This document shows, piece after piece, positions 11,613-23,100 of a stretch of 64,000 nt of DNA (position 1 is its first letter; each line of letters starts with the position of its first letter). Source of the stretch: Fomitopsis serialis. Taxonomy: Eukaryota; Basidiomycota; Agaricomycetes; Polyporales; Fomitopsidaceae. The stretch spans positions 1-64,000 of the forward strand of contig NW_025955162.1 in NCBI RefSeq assembly GCF_022376445.1, given 5' to 3'. The notes below the pieces were generated by a model, which saw nothing but the letters and a program-made list of their open reading frames with translations, searched no databases and was not told where the DNA came from. The translations under genes were made by a program, and so were the position numbers.

Positions 11613-13259
11613 TCAAACATTGCCCTCCACCATTCGTTTTGTATCCTGCATCCTAACGGCGTGGAGACCTTGGAGCCGATCGTACACTCGAGCCAACCAC
11701 GGCTGTTCGTCAATGTATAACTTTCGCAGCTTCTTTGCGTCGAGGAAAGGGAACAGACGGTCAAGGAAGAGTGCGACGTCCATCACGTCGGTCTTTTGAC
11801 TGTTTGAGATGCCCGTGTGGATATCGAGGTAGTCGAGCTGGTGTGACAGGATCGGGTATGTGTCAAGGCCCGCCGCGAACGTCAAGTTCATGGACGAGAT
11901 GTCCAGCCTACGTAAGTGCGGGCATGACCTCGCGATGCGCGGTAGACAGTCTAGAGTGGGTCTCGCCATGACCACATCTCCCGCAGTCATCCATCGAATG
12001 TGCAGCGAGACGATATTTGCCCAGGCGGAAGCGAGTGTACAGAGATCCTCATCGGAGAAAGCGATTTTCGACCAAGTAGACAGACTGACGGTGTGTAGGT
12101 TGTGGAAGCCGAGCATCAGTGGGATAGGGTGCAGGGGCGAACCAGAGCCACCGTGGGCCGATTGAAGCGGTAGCTCCAATAATTCGAGCTTGTGCAGCGC
12201 CGCATTGAATTGAGACTTGATGATATTCAACAAGTCAGTGGCTGTTTGACGATCGCAGGGGTCGATGGTGACCTCCAATAGGGTGATATCCGACGTTGCA
12301 AAAGCCATGAGGACGCTGCCGATGGATCGAGGATTGCCTCCAGCGCAAAGCACCTTGAGAGCGCGGAACCCGTGAGACCCCCAGTGGACAACATCCTGAC
12401 CAAGCTCGGAGACGTGCCTTACGTCCAGCTTGGTCAGATTGTCCAAGGAAGACAGCACACCTAGATACGCGCACTGACTTGGATGTCCGCCTATGGTTAC
12501 TTCTCGCAGACCACCACATTTGCCGAAGGGAATGAAGTAGTAGGGGGAGGCATCCGACAACACTGACAATTTCTCGAGACATGGCACGGCAGCAGCCACC
12601 TGCTCGCACAGCGCCTCGAAAAGAAATTTGCATGGAACTGAATCCATGTTCTTGACAACTGCTCCCGAAGCACCGGTGAAATGGAAGGTCAAGGATCGGA
12701 GTGAGGGCGAGACAAAGTAGAGAACATCGTGATCGGTCACATCATAGTGTGTCCAGGCCAGCGTTCGGAGTCGTGGTAATAGCGGTTGGTGGCCCAGAGC
12801 CCTGGACAAGGAGAGTAGTACGGATGAATGGCAACGGACTAGATAAGGGCTTCGCGTTATATCGAGACTGATGATCCTCCGCGCGTACAGCTGAAAACGA
12901 TGTAAATCCTCGGAAGACAGCCTGCCGAGCAGGGTCTAGCCGACTTTGTCAGTGATGTGGCTAAAGTCACAGGATAAAGGAGGGCTCACATATTCAGTAG
13001 TATCACGACCACGGTAGTCTTTATGGACCGTTGCCTGCTGGAAGGCCGGTAGAACCTTGAGCAGAGGTCGTAGATCGTGCATGCTCCTCCAGAGAACGTC
13101 CAAAGCGATGTCGTGGACGAATCTGTCAACGCGTGCGCATGATGCCAGTGTTTTCCGTCGTTCACGAATTTGAAGGTATTCCACCCCGTCCCACGGGTAT
13201 AGGTGATCGAGAATTTCCTCAATGATATCTTCTATCTGGAAAGCCCGGGAGGCAGCCAT
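11613..13259 (-). CDS. F-box protein with leucine-rich C-terminal region
   Basis: There are two exons, 13259-12990 and 12935-11613, joined by a 54-nt GT-AG intron in phase 0, giving about 530 aa. The N-terminal ~60 residues look like an agaricomycete F-box (IEEILDHL, then CARVDRFVHDIALDVLWRSM, then DLRPLLKVLP). The rest is a run of leucine-rich segments with repeated LxxL and 'LxxLDI' patterns (FRALKVLCAGG, HKLELLELPL, CPHLRRLDISSMNLTF), fitting a horseshoe-like repeat domain. Such proteins usually serve as substrate receptors of SCF ubiquitin ligases in the cytoplasm or nucleus. The substrate is unknown, and these genes are numerous and fast-evolving in mushrooms. No frame break was seen. 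Confidence 0.8.
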
Positions 13260-14154
13260 GTGACAGAAAGTTTGCGGCTCTTAAGGCAGTCCTAGAGAAC
13301 GAGGACGTAAGTGGGAGAGGGGCGTACGCCAGTGTCTCCCAGGTGCCAGTGAGTCTACGCAGCCACCGATCGATCGCAACTGCGCGCCTCGATGCCGAAC
13401 CTTGCCGAACACAGTACTTATAAGTACTACGCGCATTCTTGCTCAGTTCTACTGTTCGACATCGATGCCCCCTACGCGCTCGACGCAGGCTGGGGCCTCC
13501 TCAACATCTCATATTGAAAGCCTTCGCCAATCATGGGCTGCAGCCGCTCGTCGAGTTTCTCGATGTGTTTCACTCACCGCTCGGTACCGTCCTCGAAAGG
13601 CTTACCCTGCATTTTGCGCGAATAAGACATGCTGCGCAGGTGCGTAGTTGAATGCGATGCGAGAAGATGTTTGGATCACGCTGACACGACGAAGGTACTT
13701 GCTGCCTCTTACACCAGTGTGCGCAAGCTAGAGACAGAACCTGGATCTTGGACAACAGCTCTCTGTTAAGACTGCCTGAACCATACCATCCCGGACCTAA
13801 CGTTCGGGTTCGCAAGTCACTGTCACCGTCTCCTAGCTGCCTTCTCGCCCTTGCAAGTCATCCTCCTCCCTTGGCGCCCCCGTTCCGAGTCAACCACGCT
13901 GCGGTCTCTAACACAATGCGCACGTCCGCGTGAGGGTCCACCGCAGCTAGATCGTCCCCGCTGGACAACTATTGTCCACCGGCCTCGCGTCGCTACGAGC
14001 TTCTCGTCCCGTCTTCTCTGCTGCCACAGATCCTTTGGACGAACAACCCGCGCAAGCTATCCGCTTCTTCAATTCGTGGTGGTAGAGGAAGGCCGAGGAT
14101 GTCTACAACGGCGTCAGTACCGCACCACTCCGTCTCTAGTCGCAAACACCTGCC
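13260..14154. other. Intergenic, only short unconvincing frames
   Basis: Small open frames on both strands (for example 13402-13647 and 13851-14201 plus) lack domains or consistent splicing. Nothing was identified. Confidence 0.4.
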
Positions 14155-14535
14155 TTATAAACCGAGTACCGAAGGATACATCAGGAAGGAGCACTTTGTG
14201 ACCGAGCGTCTTCTTGGTAGTGGATGCGTCCGCAAGGAACATGCAGGAGTTGGCCACAAACGGCCTGGTAGGTGCACAGCGAAGCGGAGTGTGGTCAGCC
14301 AATAGCATCCTTGCACAATATACGATAGACGACTCATCAACCGCAGCTCGACAGAGAACACGACTCTGAGCGGGTCCTTATCCTCGGCTTCTGGCTCACT
14401 CAATCCTGAGAACCATCCTGGATCGAGCATCTGTGCGTCTGTGTAGAACTCTTCATCGCGCGTCGTGGCCCTTGGACAGGCACGCAAGGCGTCAGAACGT
14501 GTTACATGACCCCGGTGCAGAGGAAAGATGAGCAC
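14155..14535 (-). pseudogene. Cytochrome P450 C-terminal fragment (decayed)
   Basis: The minus strand near 14460-14350 reads RDEEFYTDAQMLDPGWFSG, then EPEAEDKDPLRVVF. This resembles the P450 stretch leading into the heme loop (…DEEFYPEP…F…PERF…DPRKVVFGFGRR). The heme-binding FGFGRRxCPG is missing: after VVF the sequence diverges, and no Cys loop can be read. It is likely the remnant of a second P450 downstream of the intact one. The evidence is one short block, so the assignment is tentative. Confidence 0.4.
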
Positions 14536-14765
14536 ATAGCGTCTCGATGCCTCGGGACTGTGCGGTCAGTAGATGAATACGCCGGGCATACGAGGTATAC
14601 ATCAACTGTTGAGAAGAGCAGAATGCACACGAGCTAGAGCAGGTATATATCGGTTGTGTGCAGTGCGTCAACTCTTACTGCGCCAATGGTGACCACGCAC
14701 ATACGAGGATTGTATAGTCAAAGTGAGGTGTTCCGCGCACGTAGTACGGTACAATCACCGATGTG
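14536..14765. other. Spacer between P450 fragment and retroposon
   Basis: No feature was recognised in this short spacer. Confidence 0.4.
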
Positions 14766-14912
14766 CGGAGCATCTATTTGTTTGTTTGTTTGTTTTGTCC
14801 CTTTATTGTCACTGAGGGCGGAGCCCTATGTAGACATTACATGCATGCTAATCTAATCGAGTCGAGTTCACGAGACCGTGTTTGTCGCGTAGCATAGCCG
14901 GAGCATCTATTT
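14766..14912. repeat. 14-bp target-site duplication pair around the retroposon
   Basis: The copies at 14766-14779 and 14899-14912 are identical. The right copy overlaps the last two bases of the P450 stop codon (TAA at 14911-14913 on the minus strand). The insertion therefore sits at the very end of the reading frame without changing the protein. Confidence 0.8.
14780..14898 (-). mobile_element. Short retroposon (SINE or 5'-truncated LINE) with (AAAC)n tail
   Basis: A 119-bp insert is flanked by identical 14-bp direct repeats (CGGAGCATCTATTT at 14766-14779 and 14899-14912). Read on the minus strand, the insert ends in GACAATAAAGGGAC followed by a (AAAC)3-4 tail, then the target repeat. A short A-rich simple tail plus a target duplication longer than 10 bp indicates target-primed reverse transcription, so this is a SINE or the 3' end of a truncated LINE. 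No polymerase III boxes were confirmed. It lies immediately downstream of the P450 stop codon. Confidence 0.75.
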
Positions 14913-17121
14913 AATCCAACACTGCGATGCCGTCGAGAATCAGTTGCCGGGTCCGGTCAGATCGAGGATGGATGTCGCAGACAAAAGGTTCAGGACACCT
15001 AAGCATGCTATGAGGGAACAAGTAAATGCCGTGCATAATGTGACTCACATGATAGTACCAGAGATGTACTTCGGTGTTGGGGTTATCTCCTCGCCACGCG
15101 CGTTCCGCGCCTTGGTTATGTCCATGGTCGCTACAATGCTCGCGATCCCGAGCCACAGATTATCGTCAGCAAAATATCGCCCTGGGCATATCCTGCCCAA
15201 TTTCAGACTCAGTGTATGTCGGAGATCTAGAAATGCACCTCCGGCCAAAGCCAAACACTATTTTCCTGGGATCTACGAGGTCGGGATTCTCGCTCGAGTT
15301 CGAACCGAGGAATCGCTCCGGCTTGAAGACTTCCGGCTCTGGATATACCTCAGGATCTCGGCACATTGCCCTAGATCATTCATCATGGGCACAGAAGACG
15401 CAACAGAGGCTGTACAAGCGTACCAGAGGTTTGAAATTACCATTGAACCCTTGGGGAGGTAGTAACCTCGGTACGCATCATCTTCTGTCAGCCGATGGGG
15501 AACAGCTGGGATGAGAGCGACTCAGCGAGGGAGCGATGGACTCGGACAGTGATGTCACTTACAAAGGGGAGCTACAGGGCACCATCTCCGTCCGTCAATA
15601 ATGTCAGTATCGTCCGTATCTGTAGGATTGCAAGTATCCGCGCACCTATATACTTCCAACAGCACGCACTCGAGATACGGCAATGATGCTCTGTCGTCAA
15701 AGTCCGGGAGCCTTGCGTCGCCGACTACGCGGATCATCTCTTCCTGGGCTTTCCTGAAGGCACCGGGATACTGCACCATCACGAGGATGAACACAATCAT
15801 GGTTGTCAACGACTAGATGCTGTGAGATCGCATCAACGTTCCTTGCTTTTTATCGGTTTGAACTTACCGAGTCGGTGCCCGCTGTGTGGGGGGCGCGTCA
15901 AAACAGTGCCACTGCACGAAGCCCCATAAAGCAACATACCAAAATACAGTGTACCTGAGGCACCCTTGATATCGTCTTCGTCTCTTGCTGTCAGGGCTCC
16001 TTTACGCGAGCAATCCTCTATCAAGGCTGCGGTGAACGAATGCCGGGCAATACCGTCCACCTACACTAACGATCAGCTGAAGCTCAAGAGGTGTCCTTAT
16101 CCAACCGAGCACTACTCACGATTTTGTTCTTGACAATATTGTATGGTATCCTCTCCATGTTCTCGACGGCTTTCCGAGCCTTCGCAGCAGAGTACTTGAA
16201 GCCCATTCCAGGCAGCCATGCAGGGAGGTATCGCACTAGGGCTATGAGCCGACCATATACCGACACATATCACCCAGTCACTCACAGACTGGGACGAAAT
16301 CCACCAGTGCAGCACCAGTACTACTCTCAACAAGCGCAGCTTTGATACCATCCTCCGTCAGCTTCACAAACTTACCACCGTCCAACGACGCGATATCATG
16401 TCCATAGCCGATCTCAAAGATGATACCCCCGGTATACCTGTTCAAGGGCTATTAGTACCAGGTCGATTAGACATGTCGCTACTCTCACCTTTTCATCTGA
16501 TACACGAAGTCGTCCGGGTGTCGTAGGAGGTTCAGCAACAACCGGCGTGCTTCGCGGCGCTGCACCGGATGGTAGCTGTCCACGGCAGACCTGGCGATGA
16601 ATGCGTGCTGGAACCATTTTCGCATACGTCGCCATGTCTCGTTATACCCGCAGAGCGCAGCGTTGGAGGTCCATCCAATCCTGCAGTGAGTGAATCATAA
16701 ACTCATTGTGTGGATGTCGAGGTAATCCAAGTAACGTACAGTTCGTGGAACCACACAAAGCGCGGCCGATCGGAGTATATCGCCCCGCGCTTGTCCATAA
16801 GGTCAATCGCAGCCTTGACAGAACTGAGGATGATCGTGGGCCGCGTGAAGATTTCGACGTAGACGACATCCCCTACGGCTCCGGTCGTCAATCCCCTTGA
16901 AGGTAATTCATTCAAAGAACTTTCGTACCATACTGGGCAGCCCACTTCGTGAATGTAAGGTGCTGGTCGTTTTGCGGCAACTGATGTGCACTGCCAAGGA
17001 GAGGAATGCGCGGGGGTCCGGGAGGTAAGGGCCCGCGTCGCGGTGTGCGCAGAACGTACGAAAGGACGGCAGCTGCCAAACACAGGCCGGCGAGAGTCAT
17101 GATGTTCACTATGGCAGGCAT
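14911..17121 (-). CDS. Cytochrome P450 monooxygenase, intact
   Basis: This is a microsomal heme-thiolate monooxygenase; the substrate is unknown. I prefer ATG 17121 because it places a short hydrophobic anchor just before the proline-rich hinge [11 protein letters not shown]; in-frame ATGs lie upstream to 17202. More than ten short exons join in phase. The C-helix WxxxR appears as WRRMRKWF (near 16630). The I-helix AGTDSS is assembled across two introns near 15820-15900. The K-helix ExxR is LLEVYR (near 15650), the PERF motif is FKPERFLG (near 15310), and the heme loop [13 protein letters not shown] is split by an intron near 15180-15230. Its cysteine is the axial ligand. The C-terminus ends at TAA 14913-14911. 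All signature residues are present, and the size is typical (about 500 aa). In layout it resembles agaricomycete P450s of the CYP64-like group, but I do not assign a family number. Confidence 0.9.
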
Positions 17122-18335
17122 ACTGAAGATGGTGCAAATGTACCGCAAGAGGGTGTCACGCCCGTTAGCTATACATACTGTGAACATCCCGATATTCATC
17201 ACTTACGTGCCAATGTGTCTGCAATCCGGAGGGCATGTTCGCGAGCCTTAGTTGACTATGTCCTGCGGACCTTGGTGCCTGCAGATACACTGCGACTCTA
17301 TGATTCGTCCAGCTATCTCCACAGATTTGCTTGATGGTCATGGGGCCAATCAACGAACACAAACGATCAACACGCATGATATAAGTGGCAAGGGATATAC
17401 CCAGGCAGCAGGCGAATGTCACGTCGATTAGGCGTCGAAGTAATCTCGTTAGGACGTCGTTGATCATGGGAGCTGTATGTGCTTACCAAGGTGGTTTGAG
17501 TTCAAATGTGGCTGGTTCAGAGCCTCGCCGGAGACAATATTGAAGAAGCTGTGAAGAAGTAGGATGGCCACTAGGGTCATTGTACATAGCTATTATGAAT
17601 GTGCGACTCGGCGACCCGGCCGTATGCGACCCATGACCAGATCAACGGCGTAACGAAGACACAGGCTTGTCCAAGGGGGAAAGCAGTATCAGCAGTCATG
17701 ATTCAAGCAAACACGCCGATGGAAATGCTCAGTCGCTATGATTTGATGGAATCATGCAGCAAACGAGTCGAGGTTGAGGCCACTGGTGCGACTCGGAAGA
17801 CGCGCTTGTGGCGCCAAACTGCCATCTGAACTCCGCCTGAATGAAAGGTGGCGCAGATTCGAACGCTGCCTGGCCAATGATGAATCGATTCAATCGATGA
17901 CACTCGACTCGCATCTCGCAATAATCAGTACCTCAGTATGCTTTCTGTGCCCCGCCAAGGCAACGAGGCCACATACGTACGTAAGTATGGGACGTGGACG
18001 TAGATGCTCATTTGCGGCCCCACTGCACAGCAGCTTGGAGCATCGATGCGGTTCACTGGGAGCTTCGAAGTCATTGGGACAAAAGCCCGTCGCGGCCCCG
18101 TGACCTATTTACTCCCAGGCAAGTGGAACGCGCTACGGTCGAGAGCCACAGCGAGGGGTGGGTCGAGGCCTATGACAGCAACCCCACAGTATTCCGTCAT
18201 AAGTGCGTGTCATTGTCCTCAGGTCGTATATATATCCCCGTCTTATTGCTGTTCCAGCCAAATCACTTCGCCTCATATTTCAAACACGTTCAAGTTCTGG
18301 CTTCTATACGCTTCACCAGAAGACTACTTACCACG
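17122..18335. other. Promoter/intergenic region upstream of P450 and Con-6 genes
   Basis: This lies between divergent genes. The minus strand near 17580-17490 has a short signal-peptide-like start (MTLVAILLLHSFFNIVSGEA) followed by a GTAAGC donor, and frame 17467-17165 is open. It may be an extra 5' exon or a small secreted-protein gene, but I could not complete it. The rest holds no recognisable feature. Confidence 0.35.
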
Positions 18336-18935
18336 ATGACCACTCACGGTAGGCGTCCTTATACGCGCACATCGTGTTTGGCCGTTCTGACGCGACTCTC
18401 CTACAGGAAAGGATCCCACTCGTGTCGCCGCTGGCCTGAAGGCTGCCATCAACAACCCCAACGTCAGCGAGGAGGGCCGAGAGCGGGCTGCAGACAGGCT
18501 CGACGGGATCGACGGGATCGACGGTGGCGCTCATGGCACCAACGGTAGCACTGCAACCACTTCGGTCGAGGACCAACACCGGAACCGCGAGCTGGGCGGT
18601 TACAAAGCGACGCTGCACAGTAAGTTCAGCCTCGCGGTTCGATGTGACCTCGCGTCATTGACTGCCCGCTGCTTAGATGACCGTACTTCCGCTCAGGCCA
18701 AGGAGCACGCACGAGAGGTGCTCGAGGCCGCCGGCTACACTGTCGAGCCAGGCCCTGGCGTGACTGAGGACGAGCATCAGACTCGTGTCCTCGCTGGTTA
18801 CAAGGCTGCTTTGAATAGTGAGTCTTGATTCTCCACAGAGGATTGATTGGTTGACAACGACGCGTTGTAGACCCTCGTGTTTCCGAGGAAGCTAAACAGC
18901 ACGCCAGGGAGTACCTCAATGAGTACGGTGCTTGA
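18336..18935 (+). CDS. Conidiation-specific protein 6 (Con-6) family protein
   Basis: Four exons (18336-18348, 18407-18619, 18677-18817, 18871-18935) give a 143-aa hydrophilic protein. It carries repeats of the Con-6 motif: an N-terminal one beginning TRVAAGLKAAINNPNVSEEG, a middle one around GGYKATLHND, and a C-terminal one around VLAGYKAALNNPRVSEEAKQ. Each repeat is interrupted by an intron at the same codon (the residue following xALH/N), so the exon pattern follows the repeat duplication. Con-6 proteins were first known from Neurospora conidiation and are small, abundant, stress/development-linked proteins whose biochemical role is unclear. The short first exon (four codons plus one base) is supported by phase. 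No lesion was seen. Confidence 0.9.
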
Positions 18936-20128
18936 ATCGAGTTCCCGGTTTGTTATCGTATAAATATCGAGGGATAAATGGTGTATCATAGTGTATCTCA
19001 TAGTTGTGTAACACGTCTCCTGTCAAGTCCTTGAATCTTCCACAGCACCGACTTTCGTCTCGAGTATGAGTGAGCTGACGGGAACCTTTCGTACCTACGA
19101 GTCTACCCTTCGCCACAAGTCAACCTGACGCGGCGACGCGGTGAAGCAGTCTCAAACCATATTGTGGTTCTGCGCCTTTAACCGCTTCGCCGTACATTGG
19201 CCATCTATCTATATTTTGACGGTGCGTACTGAGTAACTCTTATTAGTACGTAGAGGCTGCGTACCGGTATCACTCTTAGCGCCTCCGTGACGCGTCTGTG
19301 GCTGCTCAAAGCTCCGCTTGAACTTGCCATCAGGGCTGCCAACAGACTGATTTCTTCCTCGACCGAGCTCCCCCTGGCTCCTGCAATCCTCCGAGCACAT
19401 CGCGATGTCGAATCCAGCTCTCAAGCAATACATCTGATCTAACATGCAACGGCTCTAGTTTACACCGTCCTATCGTTTGCAGCTGCACTTCATTGCGCCC
19501 ATCAAATGCACGGGCCCGTCGGCCGCGGCTTTTATGCACGCCCAGGTCAATAAATCACTGCCAAATGATGCCGCCTGGTGCTCAGGTCCGCATTTCCGAC
19601 CATGGCTAAAGTCAGCCAGGCGTTTCGAGGTTCGTGACGTTTCGTTGGTCGGCTGACATGCCCTAAGATGGAGCTAAGTATCGTATGTGTGCCCGGGTTG
19701 GTCTCGTACCCATCCGATGGGAGGAAGTTGCACCCTACCACCGCACTTAGGGAGGAGTGCGGTGGTAAAAGGGTGCGACGTCCTCCCATCGGATGGGTAC
19801 CAGCCCGGGTCAGTTTGGCCTCGGGTTCCCTGAGGTATCTCACAGTGTGCCGAACAAGCTCGCAAGGATTGACGAGTGGTACTTTTAGTACGGGCTTTAT
19901 CCGGCTCAATACCGATTCCGGACCATCCGAGTTACCGCCTCCTTGGTAAGTTATGTGATGGCGCTCGACGCCTCGTAAATTGACAGATCCATGCACATAC
20001 GCGCGCAAATAAATGGTCAGCGCGCGAGCGTGGCGGGATTAAGCCTGCCTTGCTCTCAGGTCCCTGCGTTCAGAGAGGTCGTCGAGCCATCGCGGCCGAG
20101 TGCCCTTGACGTCGCTCTTTCTGTGGTC
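18936..20128. other. Intergenic with long imperfect hairpin
   Basis: No gene was recognised. The main feature is the foldback at 19691-19810, described separately. TATA-like ATCTATATTTTG lies near 19204-19215. Confidence 0.4.
19691..19810. repeat. Long imperfect inverted repeat (foldback/MITE-like)
   Basis: The left arm (19691-19747) and right arm (19755-19810) are near-perfect reverse complements over about 55 bp, separated by about 7 nt. Both contain CCCATCCGATGGGAGGA and its complement and end at CCACCGCACT / AGTGCGGTGG. The only clear differences are a 4-5 nt indel and a few substitutions. A transcript would fold into a strong stem. No obvious target duplication was seen, so it could be a foldback MITE or a young tail-to-tail duplication. 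Confidence 0.75.
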
Positions 20129-23100
20129 ATGCTACTTTCTCTACTTCTGTGTCTTCTTTCCTTGATAGCATGTGTTCTCTCTCAGGCGCAGATCCAGACC
20201 TTCTGGCCCGCTGCAGCTCCGATCGCTGTCCGCAGCCCCTACCTGAATGTGTGGCAGACCGCGATCTCGACGAACGACTACCCCATCTCCTGGAATGGCT
20301 CAGTACATTCGCTGCCATCTGAATCATAGTGTTTTTGTGATCTGACAGCTCGGATAGGTCCTTGGGTGGGTGGGCCTGATCCGCGTCGATGGGAGCACGT
20401 ATCGGTGGCTCGGAAACAACTTCGACATGACGGGCTCAGTGGGCGCGGGGTGCAACGTAACCTTCACAGAGGTGACGCCTACTCGGACGATCCAGACTGT
20501 CCAGGCAGGTCCTATGAACATGACGCTCACCTTCCTGAGCCCGATCGAGGTACGTTTCTGTGCTGCTTCGGGAAGCATGGTCCTGACTTCTCTCGCTGGA
20601 AGCCCTCGGACTGGGTGAAGCAGTCGATGCCGTTCTCGTATCTCGCTGTTGAGTTTGCGTCGACGGACGGGAAGCAGCATGATGTTCAGCTCTACTCCGA
20701 CATCAGCGCAGGTGAGTGAGGCTTCTTCCGCTTACCTACCAGCAATCGAGTTCGAATCACACAGAGTGGGTGTCCGCCAATAAGGGATACGTTGCGGAAT
20801 GGAGCAGCAATCAGACAGACAACATGGTCTACCATGCCATCAAGCTACAACAGGCAAGGGCTTTCGACGAGGAGTACCAACAAGCCGCCGATGGCACAGC
20901 TTACTATGCGATGTCGCTCGTAAGTGCCGAAGCGTGCCGCGGCGATGACTGGAACCTGATATCACGCCGACTTAGGGTTATGGTCAAAGTGTCGGGTGGC
21001 AGAGCTGTCAAGACACAGTCTGCTACGAGACATTTTACGGGTCTGGCGCTCTCAGTAGCAAGAACGATAACGACACTTTCCGTGCAATTTGGACGTAAGT
21101 CGCAGCATGTCATACGCGTAGTGGTGAGTGTACGAACTGAAATGTCCACCTCTGTCCTAGTGACCTGCCCGTGTTCGCGTTTTCCGTAGACTTCGGAAGC
21201 GTCAGTGGGACACAATCTCCGGTCGTCTGGACCGTTGGCTACGTTCGCGATCCGTCTATCGAGTACACGCTCTCAGGAGACGTGACTACTCTGCGCCCAT
21301 ACTATACTAGTCAATACTCCAACGCTCAGGACGTCGTAAGTGTTCGTGTTTATGTTCTATGCCTAAACTCACGCAGGACACATCAGGTCGAAACCTTCCT
21401 TTCCGACTATAACGACGCTCTGAGCAGGGCTGAAGCTCTGGATAGCCAGATCCAAAGTGCCGCGTCGGAGGTCTCTTCGGGGAGCCAGTACTACAATATG
21501 CTCTCCCTCGCCGCCCGCCAAACGTATGGTGCACTCGATCTGACGACATCGGGTGGCTCGACGAGGTTCTTCATGAAGGACATCGGCTACAGTAGGTGAG
21601 TGTACGAGTGTCAGTTCACATGTGCTAACCTCACCCGTGGAGCAGCCGAGTGACTCCCGTCGAGACTTTGTATGCCGCACTGCCGATGTTTCTGTACTTC
21701 AACGCTTCGATGGTGAAGCCGTTCCTTCTCCCGCTGTTGGAGCAGCAGAATACTTCGTATACTGCTCAGTACGCTGCGAGGGATATTGGTGAGTTAATGG
21801 AATGTCTCCCTCGGGCGTTACTCTTCTCATAGCGCCTTCAGGGACCTCTTACCCTGTCGTGTCAGAACCGAGCGCGGAAGCTAACGAAGGGATCGAACGT
21901 GAGTTCGGCATTGCAGAGATTGAGCTCAGCTGATTCGACCCACAGAATCGGGCAACATGCTGATCATGGTCTTGGCTCATGCTACGTATTCGAGCGACTC
22001 GACATTGCTCCAGGCGTATGTGAGTCAGGTCTAACAGCGCGTTGATGGGTAGCCGAGTCACACCTTGTCTAGTATTCTCTGCTGAAGACGTGGGCCGACT
22101 ATCTTGTCTCGAATGCGTTGTATCCTGCAAATCAGTAAGTGGACATGTTTACTGTGATCGTGGCTCAGCGTATCAAATCACATCCGTGTCAGATTATCCG
22201 TGGATACAGAGAGCACAGCCAGCAATTCGACCAATCTTGCTCTCAAGGGCATCATCGGTATTCAAGCCATGGCAAACATCAGCGCTGTCCTGGGAAGAGA
22301 CGAGGATGCACAACACTACTCCGTAAGCGTCTGTCTCCGTTCATTCCACAAATATGATATCAATTACGGGTTTGTTGTGTAGTCGGTTGCAACACAGTAC
22401 ACCGAAACTTGGAGAACGCTGGCTATGCCGTCAGACTCAACGCATATCATACCGACATACGGGGACGCGTCGTCGGCTTGGTCGCTGTCATACAACATGT
22501 ATGCCCACACGCTCCTCAGCTTGAACCTGTTAGACGAAAAGGTGAGGGCATTGATCGCCGTGTCGAGAGATGATGATTGAGCCTTCGGGAGATCTTCACG
22601 GGCATCACGACCTATTACCAAGGACTGTTTCAATCCGGTGCCAGTAGGGTCTCACCTCAGCTGCAGTGATCGAATATCTGATGCGTCTTCTCCTCTCCTC
22701 AGACTATACTTACGGTCTACCGCTCGATAGCGATCATGATACTCTCGGTAGTCCAGGTAAGCTGACCTAACCAACAACTCACAGGGACCGTCGCTGATGT
22801 TCTGCAGCGTGGATGTCATTGACCGCAGCGGCTCTCACGGATACAGGTGTTCGCCAGCAGATGCTGAGTCATCTGTGGGAGTTCGCTTCGTCGAGCGTCA
22901 CTTCGGCGCCATTTGCGAGTAGGTACAGCGTCTCCAATGGGAGTTACATTGGCGGCACTGCAAGGTAAGCTTTCTAGTAGTCGGGCCGTACATGCGACTT
23001 GACATAGCTTCTAGTCCCGCTCAGGGTGCCTTGTTTGCTCCTCTGGTGTTGAGGTAAGCAAGCATACTCCGCGATACTAAACCGAACTTACATCCGTACG

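Noticed and set aside
17165..17467. Minus-strand ORF as an alternative P450 N-terminus
   Set aside because: The ORF at 17121-16912 already provides a membrane anchor and PPGPP hinge; joining the upstream piece would need an unsupported intron.
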